From Echiichthys vipera (lineage: Eukaryota > Chordata > Actinopteri > Perciformes > Trachinidae), in assembly GCA_963691815.1 (NCBI GenBank), contig OY829656.1, positions 2,346,602-2,410,601 of the forward strand: 64,000 bases of DNA, read 5' to 3'. Below, piece by piece: positions 23,990-35,193 of this stretch. Position numbers and translations under genes: made by a program. The notes under the pieces are model-generated. The model was not told the origin of the DNA and did no database searches. It was given only the letters and a program-made list of their open reading frames with translations. Each line of letters begins with the position of its first letter. The first letter of the stretch is position 1.

Positions 23990-24235
23990 GTGTGGAGAAT
24001 GAGCAGAACACCACCATCTAGTGTCTCAAGATCGTAGTCGCAACAACAAAAAATAAGTCCAGCAGTGGGGTTGCCAGGTTGGTCAGACCCGGCCCAGTAG
24101 CTCCAGGAGACCGGAGTCTGTTTGAGCCTGTTTGAACCCGTCCCCTCCAGAAAATCACACCATAAAAACAAGGATTAGAGGAGTTTGACTGACAGTTAGC
24201 GTTAGCCGTTAGCATTAGCCATTCCAGCTAAGTGC
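23990..24235 (-). repeat. Dispersed repeat shared with 36742-37010
   Basis: In opposite orientation to the second copy. Shared landmarks are GAATGAGCAGAACACC, AGTCGCAACAACAAAAAATA, GGTTGCCAGGTT, the TTTGAGCCTGTTTGAAC block and tandem GTTAGCGTTAGCCGTTAGC. A ~45-codon frame containing IFCCCDY is readable in both copies. Unclassified, possibly a SINE or MITE remnant. Confidence 0.6.
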
Positions 24236-25400
24236 AGATGAAAGTGATGTTAGCATCCAGGAGCAGCGTAGCCATGTGGGCGTGCGTTTGAATGGCGTTC
24301 CTCTCCTTTCTCTCAGTCCATGGAGTGAATGCTCGGCCTATAGTGACTCTGGTTGTTGCCCGTCTCCGCTCACTCAGCTGCTGGGACAAAGAACGCCCCC
24401 TTCACTGAGGCTCCCAAGCAGCTGCAGGATTGGCTAACTCCATTTCACCCAGTGCCAGCCTACAGTAGCTGCACCCAACAACAGACAACCCTGGCAACCA
24501 GCAACGCTATTGGCTGCTATTATGGAAACACAACGGGACAGGAAGTCATTGTCATCGCTGTTGAACGTTCCCACGTTGACACAAACGAACAAAGGGACAA
24601 ATGCAACATCTGTATCATTGACTTGGAACAAAGCAAACAAACTACAGGACCGAGAACACCCTCACCCCCCTTAGATAAACTAGTATAACTCAGTCCACCC
24701 ACACACAGCATCTCTCCTGACCTCTGACCTTTCCAGCCGCAGGGTGAGCATGTGGAGCTGCGGCGTTTCTTCCTCGTGGCATTTGAGAGGAAGCTGTTTT
24801 CCTTTAATGAACACGAGTGAAAAAGTTCAGTTTGTATCAGGATTCAGCTCACAGCCCGAGGAGAGCGTGGCCGACGTGCGTTTGAGGTATTTCTAAGAAA
24901 AAGAGAAAATCCCTTCCAGGTTTGAGAGGGAGAGGAAAGTGGTATCTTTATCTTGATGATCGCAGAGATCCAACAGGAGATACGGTGCCTCGTCTCTTCT
25001 CTCCCCCTCCTGCTTCTGCTCAGCTCCCCATAAAGAAACTGTGCTTCATGTCTCGTAAACAGTTTGTTGTCTGGTAAACAAAAAGGCCCCGCAGAGGGGA
25101 CGCTCAGTCGTCTCAGTGACAACCTCCTGCAGACTGTCCTCCAGCATGAAGACAGGGACACAGAGGGGTTTAGATCAGGAACAGAGAGAGGAGGAGAGAG
25201 GACACGAGGAAAGAGGAGGGGCGGTGAGAGGATGTAAGAAGAGGAGCTGAAAGGAAAAGAGAATCGAGGAAATACGGAAATAACGTTTGTTATGATATGT
25301 CACTGTAAATAAAATTCAATTTAATTCCACTCAATTGTAAAGAACCTGTTCTACACCGAGGACTTGTCGGACTCTAAAACCAGCGGTGGTGAAAGACCCT
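24236..25400. other. Non-coding stretch, nothing recognised
   Basis: Purine-rich near 25180-25270. A 105-codon minus frame (24844-25161) is arginine/serine rich with no domain. Confidence 0.45.
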
Positions 25401-25994
25401 GGGCGCACTCACACTGTGCCTCCGCACCGTGCCCCGTGCTTTAGGGTCCTTGTCCCCCCCCTCCAGGCCCGTTTGTACTCACACTACCTGGGCCTCGGAG
25501 AATGCTTCTTGCTGCCTATACGTCATCACGCCGTAACACGTCACACGCATTGATGACGTATAGGCGATGCGTGGCTTTGTTTCCAGATCTTTCCGTAGAC
25601 CTCAGAGTTTTTGTGCGTCTTGTCGACTGTTTTTGAATCTTTTCATCGACCAAATCTGCAGTAAACACTCCACCTCCGCATCACACCAACGTGAACCTTT
25701 CACCGCCATTGTTTGAAATGTCCGCGCATGGTCCCTCCTTCTTTTTTCTACGTCCCAACAGGCGCACAGGAAATGACCTCAGAACCGCCGTAGGCCTCGT
25801 GCTCGTACACGTGCGCACGCTCGTGCTCGTACATGTGCAAACGTGCTTTACTAAAGCCCACCTCTCCCAAACAGGCCGTGGACAACTGGCTGCAGTTATG
25901 CTCGGAGCGGTTGCACTCACACTGGTCAAACGCACTAGGCTTTACCTGTATAACCTGTTTTGGCGCGGTGTGGAAGGACAGTGTGAGTGCGCCC
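25401..25994 (-). mobile_element. Harbinger-like MITE, full-length with broken ORF
   Basis: Ends are GGGCGCACTCACACTGTGCC and GGAAGGACAGTGTGAGTGCGCCC-like. CTG lies next to both ends if one terminal G is shared, so the target duplication is ambiguous. The SANT-like frame is interrupted: the arginine codon after QKL is TGA where other copies have CGA, a CpG-type transition. A nearby ATG is TAT. Confidence 0.85.
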
Positions 25995-26493
25995 TGAGTC
26001 ACTCCTCAGCTCAATAGGTCTGTTTGACTCTGTTGGCCTTTTTTTCGGCCTGTATCATTTTTTACTCTTGTTCCATATTAAATCATTTAAAACTCAGTTG
26101 ATTGTAATACTTTTATTCCTCACTAGGGAATAACACACATTTCCACCACAGGGTCCTGTGTTTTGGGACACGGCCTCATCGCTCCACCCTACGCGGATGT
26201 TTTCACACCACGACACCTGATTCACTTCTTTGCTCCGGACCAAATTTCCACAGTAATAAATATGTGGGAGGAGAACTGAGGAGGAGAGGACAGGAAACGA
26301 GCAGATGGAAACAGATGAGATAGAGAGGAGAAGAGGAAATGAAAGAGGGCAGGAAGAGGTGGAGAGGAGAAGAGAAGGGGTGGAAAAGAAAGAGTGTGAA
26401 AGAATGTGAAGCTGCAAAGATAAGAGGAGAGGAGGACAGGAGAAGGAGAGACGACGAGACGGAGGTGAGGGATGACAGGGCTGAAATAAAGAG
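25995..26493. other. Non-coding, purine-rich stretch
   Basis: GAGAGGA-type purine-rich DNA from about 26270 to 26490, grading into the CA microsatellite. Long minus frames here are low complexity. Confidence 0.5.
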
Positions 26494-26500
26494 ACACACA

Positions 26501-26575
<75 letters not shown>

Positions 26576-26580
26576 ACACA
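26494..26580. repeat. (CA)n microsatellite
   Basis: About 42 CA units with two GA interruptions. Confidence 0.95.
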
Positions 26581-26712
26581 CTCTCGGTGTTTGAAGGCTC
26601 CCAGAGTGGGACTGAGAGCGAGTGTCTCCTGGAGCCTGGATGCACCATCACAGCAAATTATTTACAAAGTTCATTTATTAAAGTGTTAATCCCTCTATAG
26701 ATCCAAATACTG

Positions 26713-26815
26713 CACACACACACGCGCACACACACATACACACACACACACACACGCACACATACAGACATACACACACGCACACACACACACATACACA
26801 CACACACACACACAC
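26713..26815. repeat. Imperfect (CA)n microsatellite
   Basis: CA with CG and TA interruptions over 103 bp. Confidence 0.95.
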
Positions 26816-27145
26816 GTCTGCTGCTCTTCCTCTCCTCAGTCCTCCTCTTTGTCCTTTTTCTCCACAGTCTTTTATTTCTTACCTCACTTGATAACTGTTA
26901 AATTATCTCCAACTATTTTCAGAATCGATTAATCATCAAGTCATGATTAATAAAGGAAGTCAAAATTCTCTGACTGCAGCTTCTTAAACGTGAATATTTA
27001 GTGGTCTCTTCTCTCCTCTGTGACGCTAAACAGAGTATAGTATTTTTTTAAGCCTTTTATCAGATCGGACAGACAGGAAATGGGGTGAGAGAGAGGGGGG
27101 AGATATGCATCTAATGGTTTTTAAGAAGTGTTTAAAGATGACATC

Positions 27146-27180
<35 letters not shown>

Positions 27181-27536
27181 CAGGGATGCGTGTTAAGTGC
27201 ATTATGATGTGATGCCCAGGAGGTAGATACACTTCTCTGGCGCTCGTTCACATCAGCTGCCTCTCATTATTTTGCATCAGGATGCCGGTGAGAAATGTAG
27301 AAGTAGCCGTTGTTTGAATGTGTTAGATACACAGTTAATGGATCAGACTCTTTATTGGTTTTTATCCAGTGTTGAAAAATTCAGATTGGGGCCAAAAAAA
27401 TGTTCCTACTTCTGAGTAGAGAAGCTGGAAGATGTGTGACTTTGTCCTACTGTTGCAGAAACGAAGTCACACAGTCACTTACTGTGTCTTTAACCATGAT
27501 GGGGCTGTTTTCTCTTCCTCATCTGGCTGCCTACAC
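26816..27536. other. Non-coding stretch with AAT repeat
   Basis: Contains (AAT)n at 27146-27180. Nothing else recognised. Confidence 0.5.
27146..27180. repeat. (AAT)n microsatellite
   Basis: About 12 AAT units. Confidence 0.95.
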
Positions 27537-27537
27537 C

Positions 27538-27562
27538 AGGGGCGTCAAACTCAAAATGTAAA
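27538..27562. mobile_element. hAT-like terminus remnant
   Basis: CAGGGGCGTCAAACTCAAA resembles a common teleost hAT terminal repeat (CAGGGGTGTCAAACTC). Its partner end was not found, and a MITE fragment follows directly. Confidence 0.4.
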
Positions 27563-27567
27563 AAAAT

Positions 27568-27752
27568 TTGGAAACAAAGCCACGCATCGCCATGACGTCA
27601 TCAATGCGTGTGACGTGTTACGGCGTGATGACGTATAGGCAGCAAGAAGCATTCTCCGAGGCCCAGGTAGTGTGAGTACAAACGGGCCTGGAGGGGGGGA
27701 CAAGGACCCTAAAGCACGGGGCACGGGACGGAGGCACAGTGGGAGGGCGCCC
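27568..27752 (+). mobile_element. Harbinger-like MITE, truncated
   Basis: Starts inside the family at TGGAAACAAAGCC and ends at the intact terminus CACAGTGGGAGGGCGCCC. The N-terminal part of the SANT-like frame and the other end are missing. Confidence 0.8.
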
Positions 27753-28652
27753 TCAGAGGCAGAAAATGACATTCTGCATTTAACATTGTTTTACTTTCCC
27801 AGATTGGAAACTTGATGATGCACAAGATGAAAAACAACGGGTAAAAAAAGTTCCTGCACGTACACAGAACACAAAACTACGCAACACTACAACAAACCAT
27901 CTGTTAAATTCAGCCGAGTCATCGCACAGCCGGGTTCTCTGAATCTACGGCCTGAGTGAAGAGTTCAAACTCTAAGGATTTATATTGCATTAAGTTTTGA
28001 GGATGCACACATCTAAGAAGCAGTAGTTAAAAAAGCATATTAGAGGCTTAAAATTAAAAATGTGCCTGAAGTGACTCCTCACTCTTCATGTCTGCGTTCT
28101 GACCGCGTTCTGTTATCGTCTCGTTTTCACCTCCACTCCTCTTTCCTGTCCCTCTCTCCATCATCATGTCTCTCTACGTGTTTATTCCTCGTCCCGGTCA
28201 TTTCCTCCTCTCCTCTCCTCTCCTCTCGCTCTCCCAGTCCTCGGCGGCGAGACACCGGGTCACATCCTCGTCTGGTCCGCACACACCTGCATATTAAACA
28301 CTCACACTGGATGAATGCGCGTGTTTGCTTACGAGTGGAATAAAGAAGGAGAGGGGGATTGAGTCGGCGGTTGTGTTGAATTTCCATTTTAATCAGAGAG
28401 TCGGTGAGCGAACAATCCTATTACTGCAAGGCAGGACAGAGGGGCCACTCCACAACCTCTCCCTCTCTCTCCCTCTCTCCCTCGTCCTCCCTCCACCCCT
28501 CTCTCTCTCTCTCTCTCTCTGAGACGACAAATGAATCATCTCTCTAATGCCTCATGAAAGCCAGGCGTTTTTTTTTTTGCATCTTCTTAATTCAGGAGGT
28601 GGAGTATATCTTTCATTCACCCCACCCTCCTCCTCCTCCTCCTCCCCATGAT

Positions 28653-28653
<1 letters not shown>
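27753..28653. other. Non-coding stretch, CT-rich in part
   Basis: CT/TCC-rich around 28195-28235 and 28455-28520. No gene seen. Confidence 0.5.

Positions 28654-28700
<47 letters not shown>
28654..28700. repeat. (CA)n microsatellite
   Basis: About 23 CA units, preceded by a CTC run. Confidence 0.95.
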
Positions 28701-28703
<3 letters not shown>

Positions 28704-29456
28704 CCTCCATTCTCTCTCGTTCTCCTTTAACTATAAGTGTTGGGAAGATTAATGTGTTTTCTGGCTGCCGAGGATGTGTATAGTTGCTCCCACAGCGGAG
28801 GACACACACACACACACATACATAATATACACCTGGTTGCACACACATGCATGCTGTATCAAATACCCGCACACGTGCACATGCACCCACATAACAATGC
28901 ACCAAAGGCCATCATCGCCTTTTTTATGTTACTCCAAATTCAGTATTGACGCACTGTAGAGGAAGAGGAGCGGAGCTATCGATCAGGAAGAACAGAGGAG
29001 AGCGGAGACACACACACTCGTCATTAAGAGTGCAGAGAAGTAAAAGGCTGCGCACCGAGCAAACAGCCTAATGAGAGGGAATGCGGTTGCCAGGTACCGC
29101 GCTGCAGCTCGGTTCCACGCTCCTGAACATCGTCCTGAATATGATCATTTAAAAAAGGTCCAGTTATCAAATAAAGCGCCTGTCAAGATCGTCCAGTAGC
29201 TTCTTAAAGCCTCCTTTCCTACAGCATCCAATCATTAGTTGGACTTTTCGTTCTATTTCTATCTTTCTAAGCTTATTTTTCTCTACTTTTGTCACAACTG
29301 CTGCAGCTACACTCCGCACTGATCTCCCCATCTGCAGAATTCATCACAGTGAGACTACAAAGGTAAAAAGTCTCTGTCTGTATCATTCATGTCTCATCAG
29401 TGCATGTTACTAACTCAGCTTCTTCCCCAGAGTTGTTTGTGCTTTGTCGTCTCTCA
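28701..29456. other. Non-coding stretch, nothing recognised
   Basis: Short CA runs at 28803-28818; otherwise unique-looking. Confidence 0.5.
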
Positions 29457-29597
29457 GGTCTCTGCTGATGGTGGTGGTGCCTGCTGCCGTTGTCCTGTGT
29501 GTAGGTCTCTGCTGATGGTGGTGGTGCCTGCTGCCGTGGTCCTGTGTGTAGGTCTCTGCTGATGGTGGTGGGGCCTGCTGCCGTGGTCCTGTGTGTA
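29457..29597. repeat. Three-copy 47-bp tandem repeat
   Basis: Three head-to-tail copies of a unit starting GGTCTCTGCTGATGG and ending CCTGTGTGTA, at 29457, 29504 and 29551, with single-base differences. Confidence 0.95.
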
Positions 29598-29602
29598 GGT
29601 CT

Positions 29603-29722
29603 GACCAGGACCAGGACCAAGACCAAGACCAGGACCAGGATCAGGACCAGGACCAGGACCAGGCTGGGACTGGACCCGGACCAGGACCAGGACCAGGCTG
29701 TGACTGGTCCAACTAGCTGGTG
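29603..29722 (-). repeat. (GACCAG)n array in Penelope-like 3' sequence
   Basis: About 100 bp of GACCAG hexamers with AAGACC, ATCAGG and CTGGGACTGG variants. The reverse complement, ACACCAGCTAGTTGGACCAGTC then AGCCTGGTCCTGG, matches 59691-59740 in the Penelope-like tail, where only about four hexamers occur. This is probably an expanded piece of the same 3' UTR. Confidence 0.7.
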
Positions 29723-30839
29723 TAAAAAACATACATACACCGAAGAGAAGCAGGGAGAGAGACGAGCACAGCCTTTACACACAGAGCGTGTTATTTTCTT
29801 CTTCTTCTTCGGTCAATTTTCATACCGCATATAAAGTCATCAACCAATCAGGTTGTTTGTTTACTGATGAGGATTTGAAGACAACAACACAGACGCCTGC
29901 TACAAACATCCACGGATCAGACGACTTCAACCTCAACGAAGGCTTTCTCCTTCTCCAGACACACACACACACACACACTACGTAGTTTCACTGAAAGGAA
30001 ACTTCAATAACGTCAGTAAAATGATTGCTGTTTATAAAATCTACGTATTTAAATATTGCATATTGCATATTTTTTCAAATGGTCGGCCTCTCCCCCGCTG
30101 CTGAAACCAAGCCTGGAAGAAAAACTCTTTTATAGGAGGCCTACGTTTATACGTTTATGGAAAAAGCCCGCAAAACTACAAAGAACTTATGAAATATGTA
30201 TAAAAAGATTAATGTCTTTGAATATTGTACACATATCCACACATATAGCCTTACGCAGCTCCTTCAGGGACGCTTTAAACAGAGCTGGGTCCTGGAGCGA
30301 CAGTGTGAAGCTGTGAAGATGCATCTGACTCCAGCGTTTCTCCGTTTATTAGAGACTCGGGGAGATGGATGACAATTACAGATGAGGCCTGACAGACTGA
30401 AGAGAGTAAACTCAGTCCTCCGAGGTGTTTTGATGAAACCTGACCTAAAAACACTTATTTGTTCTGCTGAGACACCGGCTCACCCCCGGCCCGGGAGGAC
30501 GGACCCAGCGAGCGTCTCGTGGGCGATTCTGGAGAAATGCAACTCAGCAAAAAGGCTGAAAGCTTTTATGTTTTCAGGCTTCCAGTGTGAGTATGAAGCA
30601 AAGTACAGAGAGGTGTACGGCGTTCCTCTGGAGTCCTCACCACCCCTCCTCACCACCCCAACCCCATAAAAAACACAACAGTGTATATGCAAGCTCACTG
30701 TGACTCATGTGAATGGCTTTGCAGTTTTGTCACATTACCTCCACGTTTCCTCTCTTTCCTCCCCGTCCCTCTCTCTCTGATCATTCTCTGGGTTTTGGAC
30801 GAAGCAAAGTTTTTTTTTTCCAACATAATAATCAAAACA
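29723..30839. other. Non-coding stretch, nothing firmly recognised
   Basis: A plus frame near 30577-30650 follows TTTTATGTTTTCAG, an acceptor-like site, but the open run is short and has no clear donor. Confidence 0.4.
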
Positions 30840-31205
30840 GGGGGTACACGGTGATGTAGTGGTTAGCACTGTCGCCTGACAGCGAGAAGGTTCCTGGTTC
30901 GAATCCCGGCTGGGGCCCTTCTGTGTGGAGTTTGCATGTTGTCCCCGTGTCTGCGTGGGTTTTCTCCGGGTTCTCCGGTTTCCTCCCACAGTCCAAAGAC
31001 GTGCAGGTGTTCGGTTCATTGATGACTCTAAATCACCCGTAGGTGTGAATGGTTGTCTGTCTCTGTTCGTCTCTATGTGTCCTGCGATAGACTGGCGTCC
31101 TGTCCAGGGTGGACCCCGCCTCACGCCCAATGTCAGCTGGGATCGGCTCCAGCCCCCCCACGACCCCGACCCCAGGATAAGCGGTTGAAGATGAATGAAT
31201 GAATG
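30840..31205 (+). mobile_element. SINE-1, full-length
   Basis: The head has an A-box-like TGATGTAGTGGTTAGCAC and a B box GGTTCGAATCC. The full body follows through GGGATCGGCTCCAGCC to GGATAAGCGGTTGAAG and a (GAAT)n tail. A 12-bp target duplication ATAATCAAAACA lies at 30828-30839 and 31206-31217. This is the best reference copy in the window. Confidence 0.95.
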
Positions 31206-31239
31206 ATAATCAAAACAATGAACAGACTCATTTTGGTCT

Positions 31240-31474
31240 TTCTAGTCTTCTGACTACTCAAGGCGCTTTCACAGTGTTTGTCACATTCACACTGATGGCA
31301 GTGGACATCTACGGACCATCTAATCTGACCATGCACACCACATTTACAGCAATTCGGGGTTCAGTGTCTTGCCCAAGGACACTTCAACATGTGGACTGGG
31401 GGAGCTGGGGATCAAACAACCATTCTCTTGAATGGAGGACGACCCACTCTTACACTGAGCCACAGTCGCCCCCC
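31240..31474 (-). mobile_element. SINE-2, internally deleted
   Basis: Minus strand: GGGGGCGACTGTGGCTCAG head, weak B box, TTGGGCAAGACACTG and the GATGTCCACTGCCATC body, ending at AGACTAGAAAG. The CACACACCCATG segment is missing compared with 21777-22085. Confidence 0.75.
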
Positions 31475-32212
31475 GATTTACAGAACTTATGATTTTACAT
31501 GTGTTTGTGTTCGGAGGTGGGGTGAAAAGTCAGGGAGGGAGATGTAATATTGAAATGTGGGAGATAAAGGTGAACATTCTCACAAGTGTCTCACAAAACC
31601 GAGCTGCATGTCTCCCCCTGCACACGGCTGCAGTGCGTGTGATCGTCGTTATGAGCACATTTACAGTTCACGAGCAGCTCAAATATTTTCAGATCCACGT
31701 GTTGTTTATTATTCTGCCCTTGAAGAAAGCGGAGGGACAGGGAGCTGAGACTGTTGAGGGGCCGTAAATCCAAGTCCAGAACATCTGAAACACGGTGATA
31801 CACTCCAACACTTCTGTGCACAGTGTCGTCTCAAAGAGTGAAGATAAAACACGGTTTTATGAAGTTTGGTCAGAGATCAAATGAATCATGTGTGTGTTCG
31901 CTCTGACATCTGCAGCAGGTACGTGTGGTTTGATATGTGGAAAAGAGCGGCGTGTTCTTTAAGGAAGAACTGATAAAAGACAACAACTGGGGACCAAAGA
32001 TAACGCTGAAATTTAAGACTGAGCCCCAGTCTTAAAGTGTCAACTCTCATATTTGTGCTGCTTTGTTTCCTCCCCGTCTACACTGCAGGGGAGGACGGAA
32101 AAGAGGAGTTCAGTCCCCGGTTCGTCCGCTCTGCATGTCAAAGCGTCCAAAATCTAAATCCTGGTTCATTCTCTACCCGGTGAACTGGACAGTTCCTACA
32201 CGTTCCTACAGA
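31475..32212. other. Non-coding stretch, nothing recognised
   Basis: Unique-looking DNA with short frames only. Confidence 0.5.
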
Positions 32213-32575
32213 CAGGTCTACACGTTGGTGTAGTGGTTAGCACTGTTGCCTGACAGCAAGAAGGTTCCTGGTTTGAATCCCGGCTGGGGCCCTTCTGTGT
32301 GGAGTTTGCATGTTGTCCCCGTGTGTGCGTGGGTTTTCTCCGGGTTCTCCGGTTTCCTCCCACAGTCCAAAGACGTGCAGGTGTTCGGTTCATTGATGAC
32401 TCTAAATCACCCGTAGGTGTGAATGGTTGTCTGTCTCTGTTCGTCTCTATGTGTCCTGTGATAGACTGGCGTCCTGTCTAGGGTGGACCCCGCCTCACGC
32501 CCGATGTCAGCTGGGATCGGCTCCAGCCCCCCGCGACCCCGACAGGGACAAGAGGCTGAAGATGAATGAATGAAT
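32213..32575 (+). mobile_element. SINE-1, near full-length
   Basis: Head TTGGTGTAGTGGTTAGCAC and GGTTTGAATCC B box, full body, and GATGAATGAATGAATG tail. No clear target duplication. Confidence 0.9.
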
Positions 32576-33295
32576 GAAAAAGTTGAAACTATTTCTTCAA
32601 GGATTAAGTTTTGCTTTCCATTTTTCTTTTCGTCCTGCAAGCAGCAATAATTTCAGTCTTTGACTCTGTCCGTCACCAACATACGGGCCGAATCGACCAA
32701 TCAGATCACTGAAGTGTGTGACGTGCTAACAGCGTGGAGGCAAAGCTCAGAAAGGAAACAACATGTGGGTAAAGGATATTTGCCGTTTGTGTTTAACGTG
32801 AATTTACGGAACAAAGGATAAAAATGAGACGTTGCGCTGCACTTTGTCGCGCCTCAAAACCAACGCTGACTGACTGAAGCCGCTGCAGGTGCTTCTCCTC
32901 CAGCCGCTGAAACAATGCGTGGCCCGGAAACTTTCTCTAATCTGCCCGACGACAGAAAAAAAAAAGAGAGGAGAAAAAAAAAAGGAGACCTTTTTGTTAA
33001 AGTGCAAACAGAACATGAAGAGGGATGGGTTTGTTTTAGCCTCGTTAGTGTTGACAGGGGTGTGAGTTATTGAGTTAATAAGGTAGGTGTGTGTGTGTGT
33101 GTGTGTGTGTGTGAGAGTCGTGAGATGCACAGAAACAGCCACAGGTGACTGCAGGGCCAAAGTAAACCCAAGGAGCGTACATGCGATTGTCCATGATGAA
33201 TGCAAATCACTGTGTTTGCACGTGTGTTTGTACATTATCTCATTTTTTGTGTCCGCCTCATAGAAGCTTTTGTGTTATCTGATAAGCCCTGCAGT

Positions 33296-33296
<1 letters not shown>

Positions 33297-33342
<46 letters not shown>
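33297..33342. repeat. (GT)n microsatellite
   Basis: About 22 GT units. Confidence 0.95.
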
Positions 33343-33345
<3 letters not shown>

Positions 33346-33452
33346 CTGTGGGTAAACCAGTATTTAGCTGTGTATTTATCTACCAAACATACATGACTCC
33401 CAGGTGTCATAGATATTCTTTATCTGCTCCTGCCCCCTTCATACCCCCTCAG

Positions 33453-33483
33453 TCCATCCATCCATCCATCCATCCATCCATCC
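33453..33483. repeat. (CCAT)n microsatellite
   Basis: Seven CCAT units. Confidence 0.9.
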
Positions 33484-34308
33484 GCCGCCCTCCACCCACC
33501 AACCCTCCTTCCTGCCGCGTATTAAATCCCCGCAATTGAAGAATAAATACGCCACATTAAAACATAAGATATGGAATTGATTCATCCTCTGCTCTAAATA
33601 GCATTATGAAAACAGGGGACCGTCGTTAATCAGCGGCAAGGTGGGAACTGCTTTTACTCAGGCGGAGGCGTGCAGATGCTAGTTGCCGCGGGCTCATCAG
33701 CTTTACGACGTAACGGCGGTACTTTATGGAGGCGGTGGAAACATCGATTTATGCTGATGACTCTGCCTCTGTTCTGTAATGCGGCCGCGGCGACGCTGTA
33801 AAGCTGTGATCAAGTTGAGGAGTGGATGAGGTGGCCTTTAGCTGCAAAGCAGGGCCATATACCGTGATGTAGTGGCTCTTACTGCTATTTAACATATGGA
33901 GGCTGGTGGTTACAAAGAAGCCGGAGGCGCCGTCGTAAGCATGTTATCACACACCCCGCAAACATAAGCATACATGGGATTATTTTCAGGAGTTAAGTGA
34001 GCAAAGGAGGTGATGATTAAAGGCTTTAGGGGGGAGAAGATCATCAGTTGAGTTGAAGATGGAGACATATGTCAGGATTTAAGGGAAAGAGTTTTAGGTC
34101 CGTAATTTCTGTATAAATGTCCCTTTTCTATAAGCTGGACCTATTTCCCAATGTGTTTCTGTGCAAGGCGGTCCTTTCTCTTACTCCAACGGTTCTGATG
34201 AGCGCTGTAATAGAGTTGGTGTCTCCATAAACAGATATCTGCATACGAATGCTAACAGCTAATGAAAAGCTAAATCGTCGTCAAACACTAGAATAAGAAA
34301 GTAATCCA

Positions 34309-34477
34309 CTTTATTAATCCTGCAATGAGAAATTCAATTTTTTGTAGTGCCCAGGAGATGAACTGGCACCTCTCCAGCCTCCAGTCCACGCTCCATTCAT
34401 GGAACAGGGACAGGGAATCGAACAGCGACCCTCTGGTTCCCAGCCGAGTTACCTATGGACTGAGCTACTGCCGCCCT
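34309..34477 (-). mobile_element. SINE-3 (tRNA-derived), internally deleted
   Basis: Minus strand: GGGCGGCAGTAGCTCAGTCC head (A box), GCTGTTCGATTCCC B box and the AGGTGCCAGTTCATCTCC block, then a direct jump to the terminal AAATTGAATTTCTCATTGC. The middle section and CA tract found in the copies at 41504 and 46637 are absent. Confidence 0.75.
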
Positions 34478-34741
34478 AAAGACAAATATTTCCAAGACTG
34501 TTCACCTGCATGCAACAGGTAAACAGTCTGATTTAACTGTATTAGAAAACTTCATCATGTGTTGATGTTGAATTGTGCTTGTGTGGAGACATTTAACATT
34601 ATTTAAGGTTTAGTTGACACGTTGTCTAAAAGACTCTAGTTTAATGGATCCCTATTTATTTCTGTTCAAGTCTGATGACAACAACTTTGAATGAGTGCTG
34701 GGCCCCATGGACCATGAACCGGGCTGCAGCGTAATCCAACT

Positions 34742-35193
34742 AGAGATGCACCGATCCGATACCTGGATCTGGTATCAGCTCCTGAATGAGGCCGATCCAG
34801 TCATTTCTTTATTATTAACATCATACACAAAAATGACAGTAACAGCGATCTACTCACTTCTGTTCTATGTTTGCAACACGGTCAGGGTTTTATATCACTT
34901 TTTAAAATATCTGCTTGCAGTGCACTTGGGAGTACATGGGTACATGGAAGTGTTATTTATTTGTTATTGCTGCTAATGTACACTTTGCTATATGCTAATA
35001 AATACTATTAAGTACATTTATATCCTTGTTCATTTGTTACCTTTGTTTTAACAAGGCTAAATGTTGATGTCAAGCCTGGTGCCTTCACTCACATGGACAT
35101 GAAGGCATGTTTACGCTTCATTCACTCAACAGGAGGATCGGATCGTTGTAAGCCCAGGTATCGGTATTGGATTGGATCTGAACATCTTTAAAC
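34742..35193. mobile_element. Inverted-terminal-repeat element, AGAGATGCACCGATCC family
   Basis: The left end AGAGATGCACCGATCC pairs with a diverged right end GGATCTGAACATCTTTA. Terminal GATCC/GGATC and TATCGG-type blocks are typical of a teleost DNA element, probably hAT-like. Interior sequence (AACAAGGCTAAATGTT, CTCACATGGACATGAAG) is shared in reverse with 52866-53090. No transposase remains. Confidence 0.6.

Larger units (their letters stand above)
32576..34308. other. Non-coding stretch with short repeats
   Basis: GT tracts at 33087-33113 and 33297-33342, and (CCAT)n at 33453-33483. The part 33570-33900 is unusually rich in TAAT/ATTA cores and CpG-bearing unique sequence and could hold a conserved regulatory element; this cannot be shown without alignment. 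Confidence 0.4.

Noticed and set aside
28190..28240. Coding exon in CT-rich DNA
   Set aside because: Low-complexity TCCTC repeats explain the open frame.
30840..30910. tRNA gene
   Set aside because: A and B box-like motifs belong to the SINE-1 head, and the SINE body follows; no tRNA fold or gene end.
30735..31130. Recurrent frames with CPRVCVGFLRVLRFPPT or its reverse-strand counterpart
   Set aside because: They are the SINE-1 body read in open frames, repeated at each SINE copy; not protein-coding.
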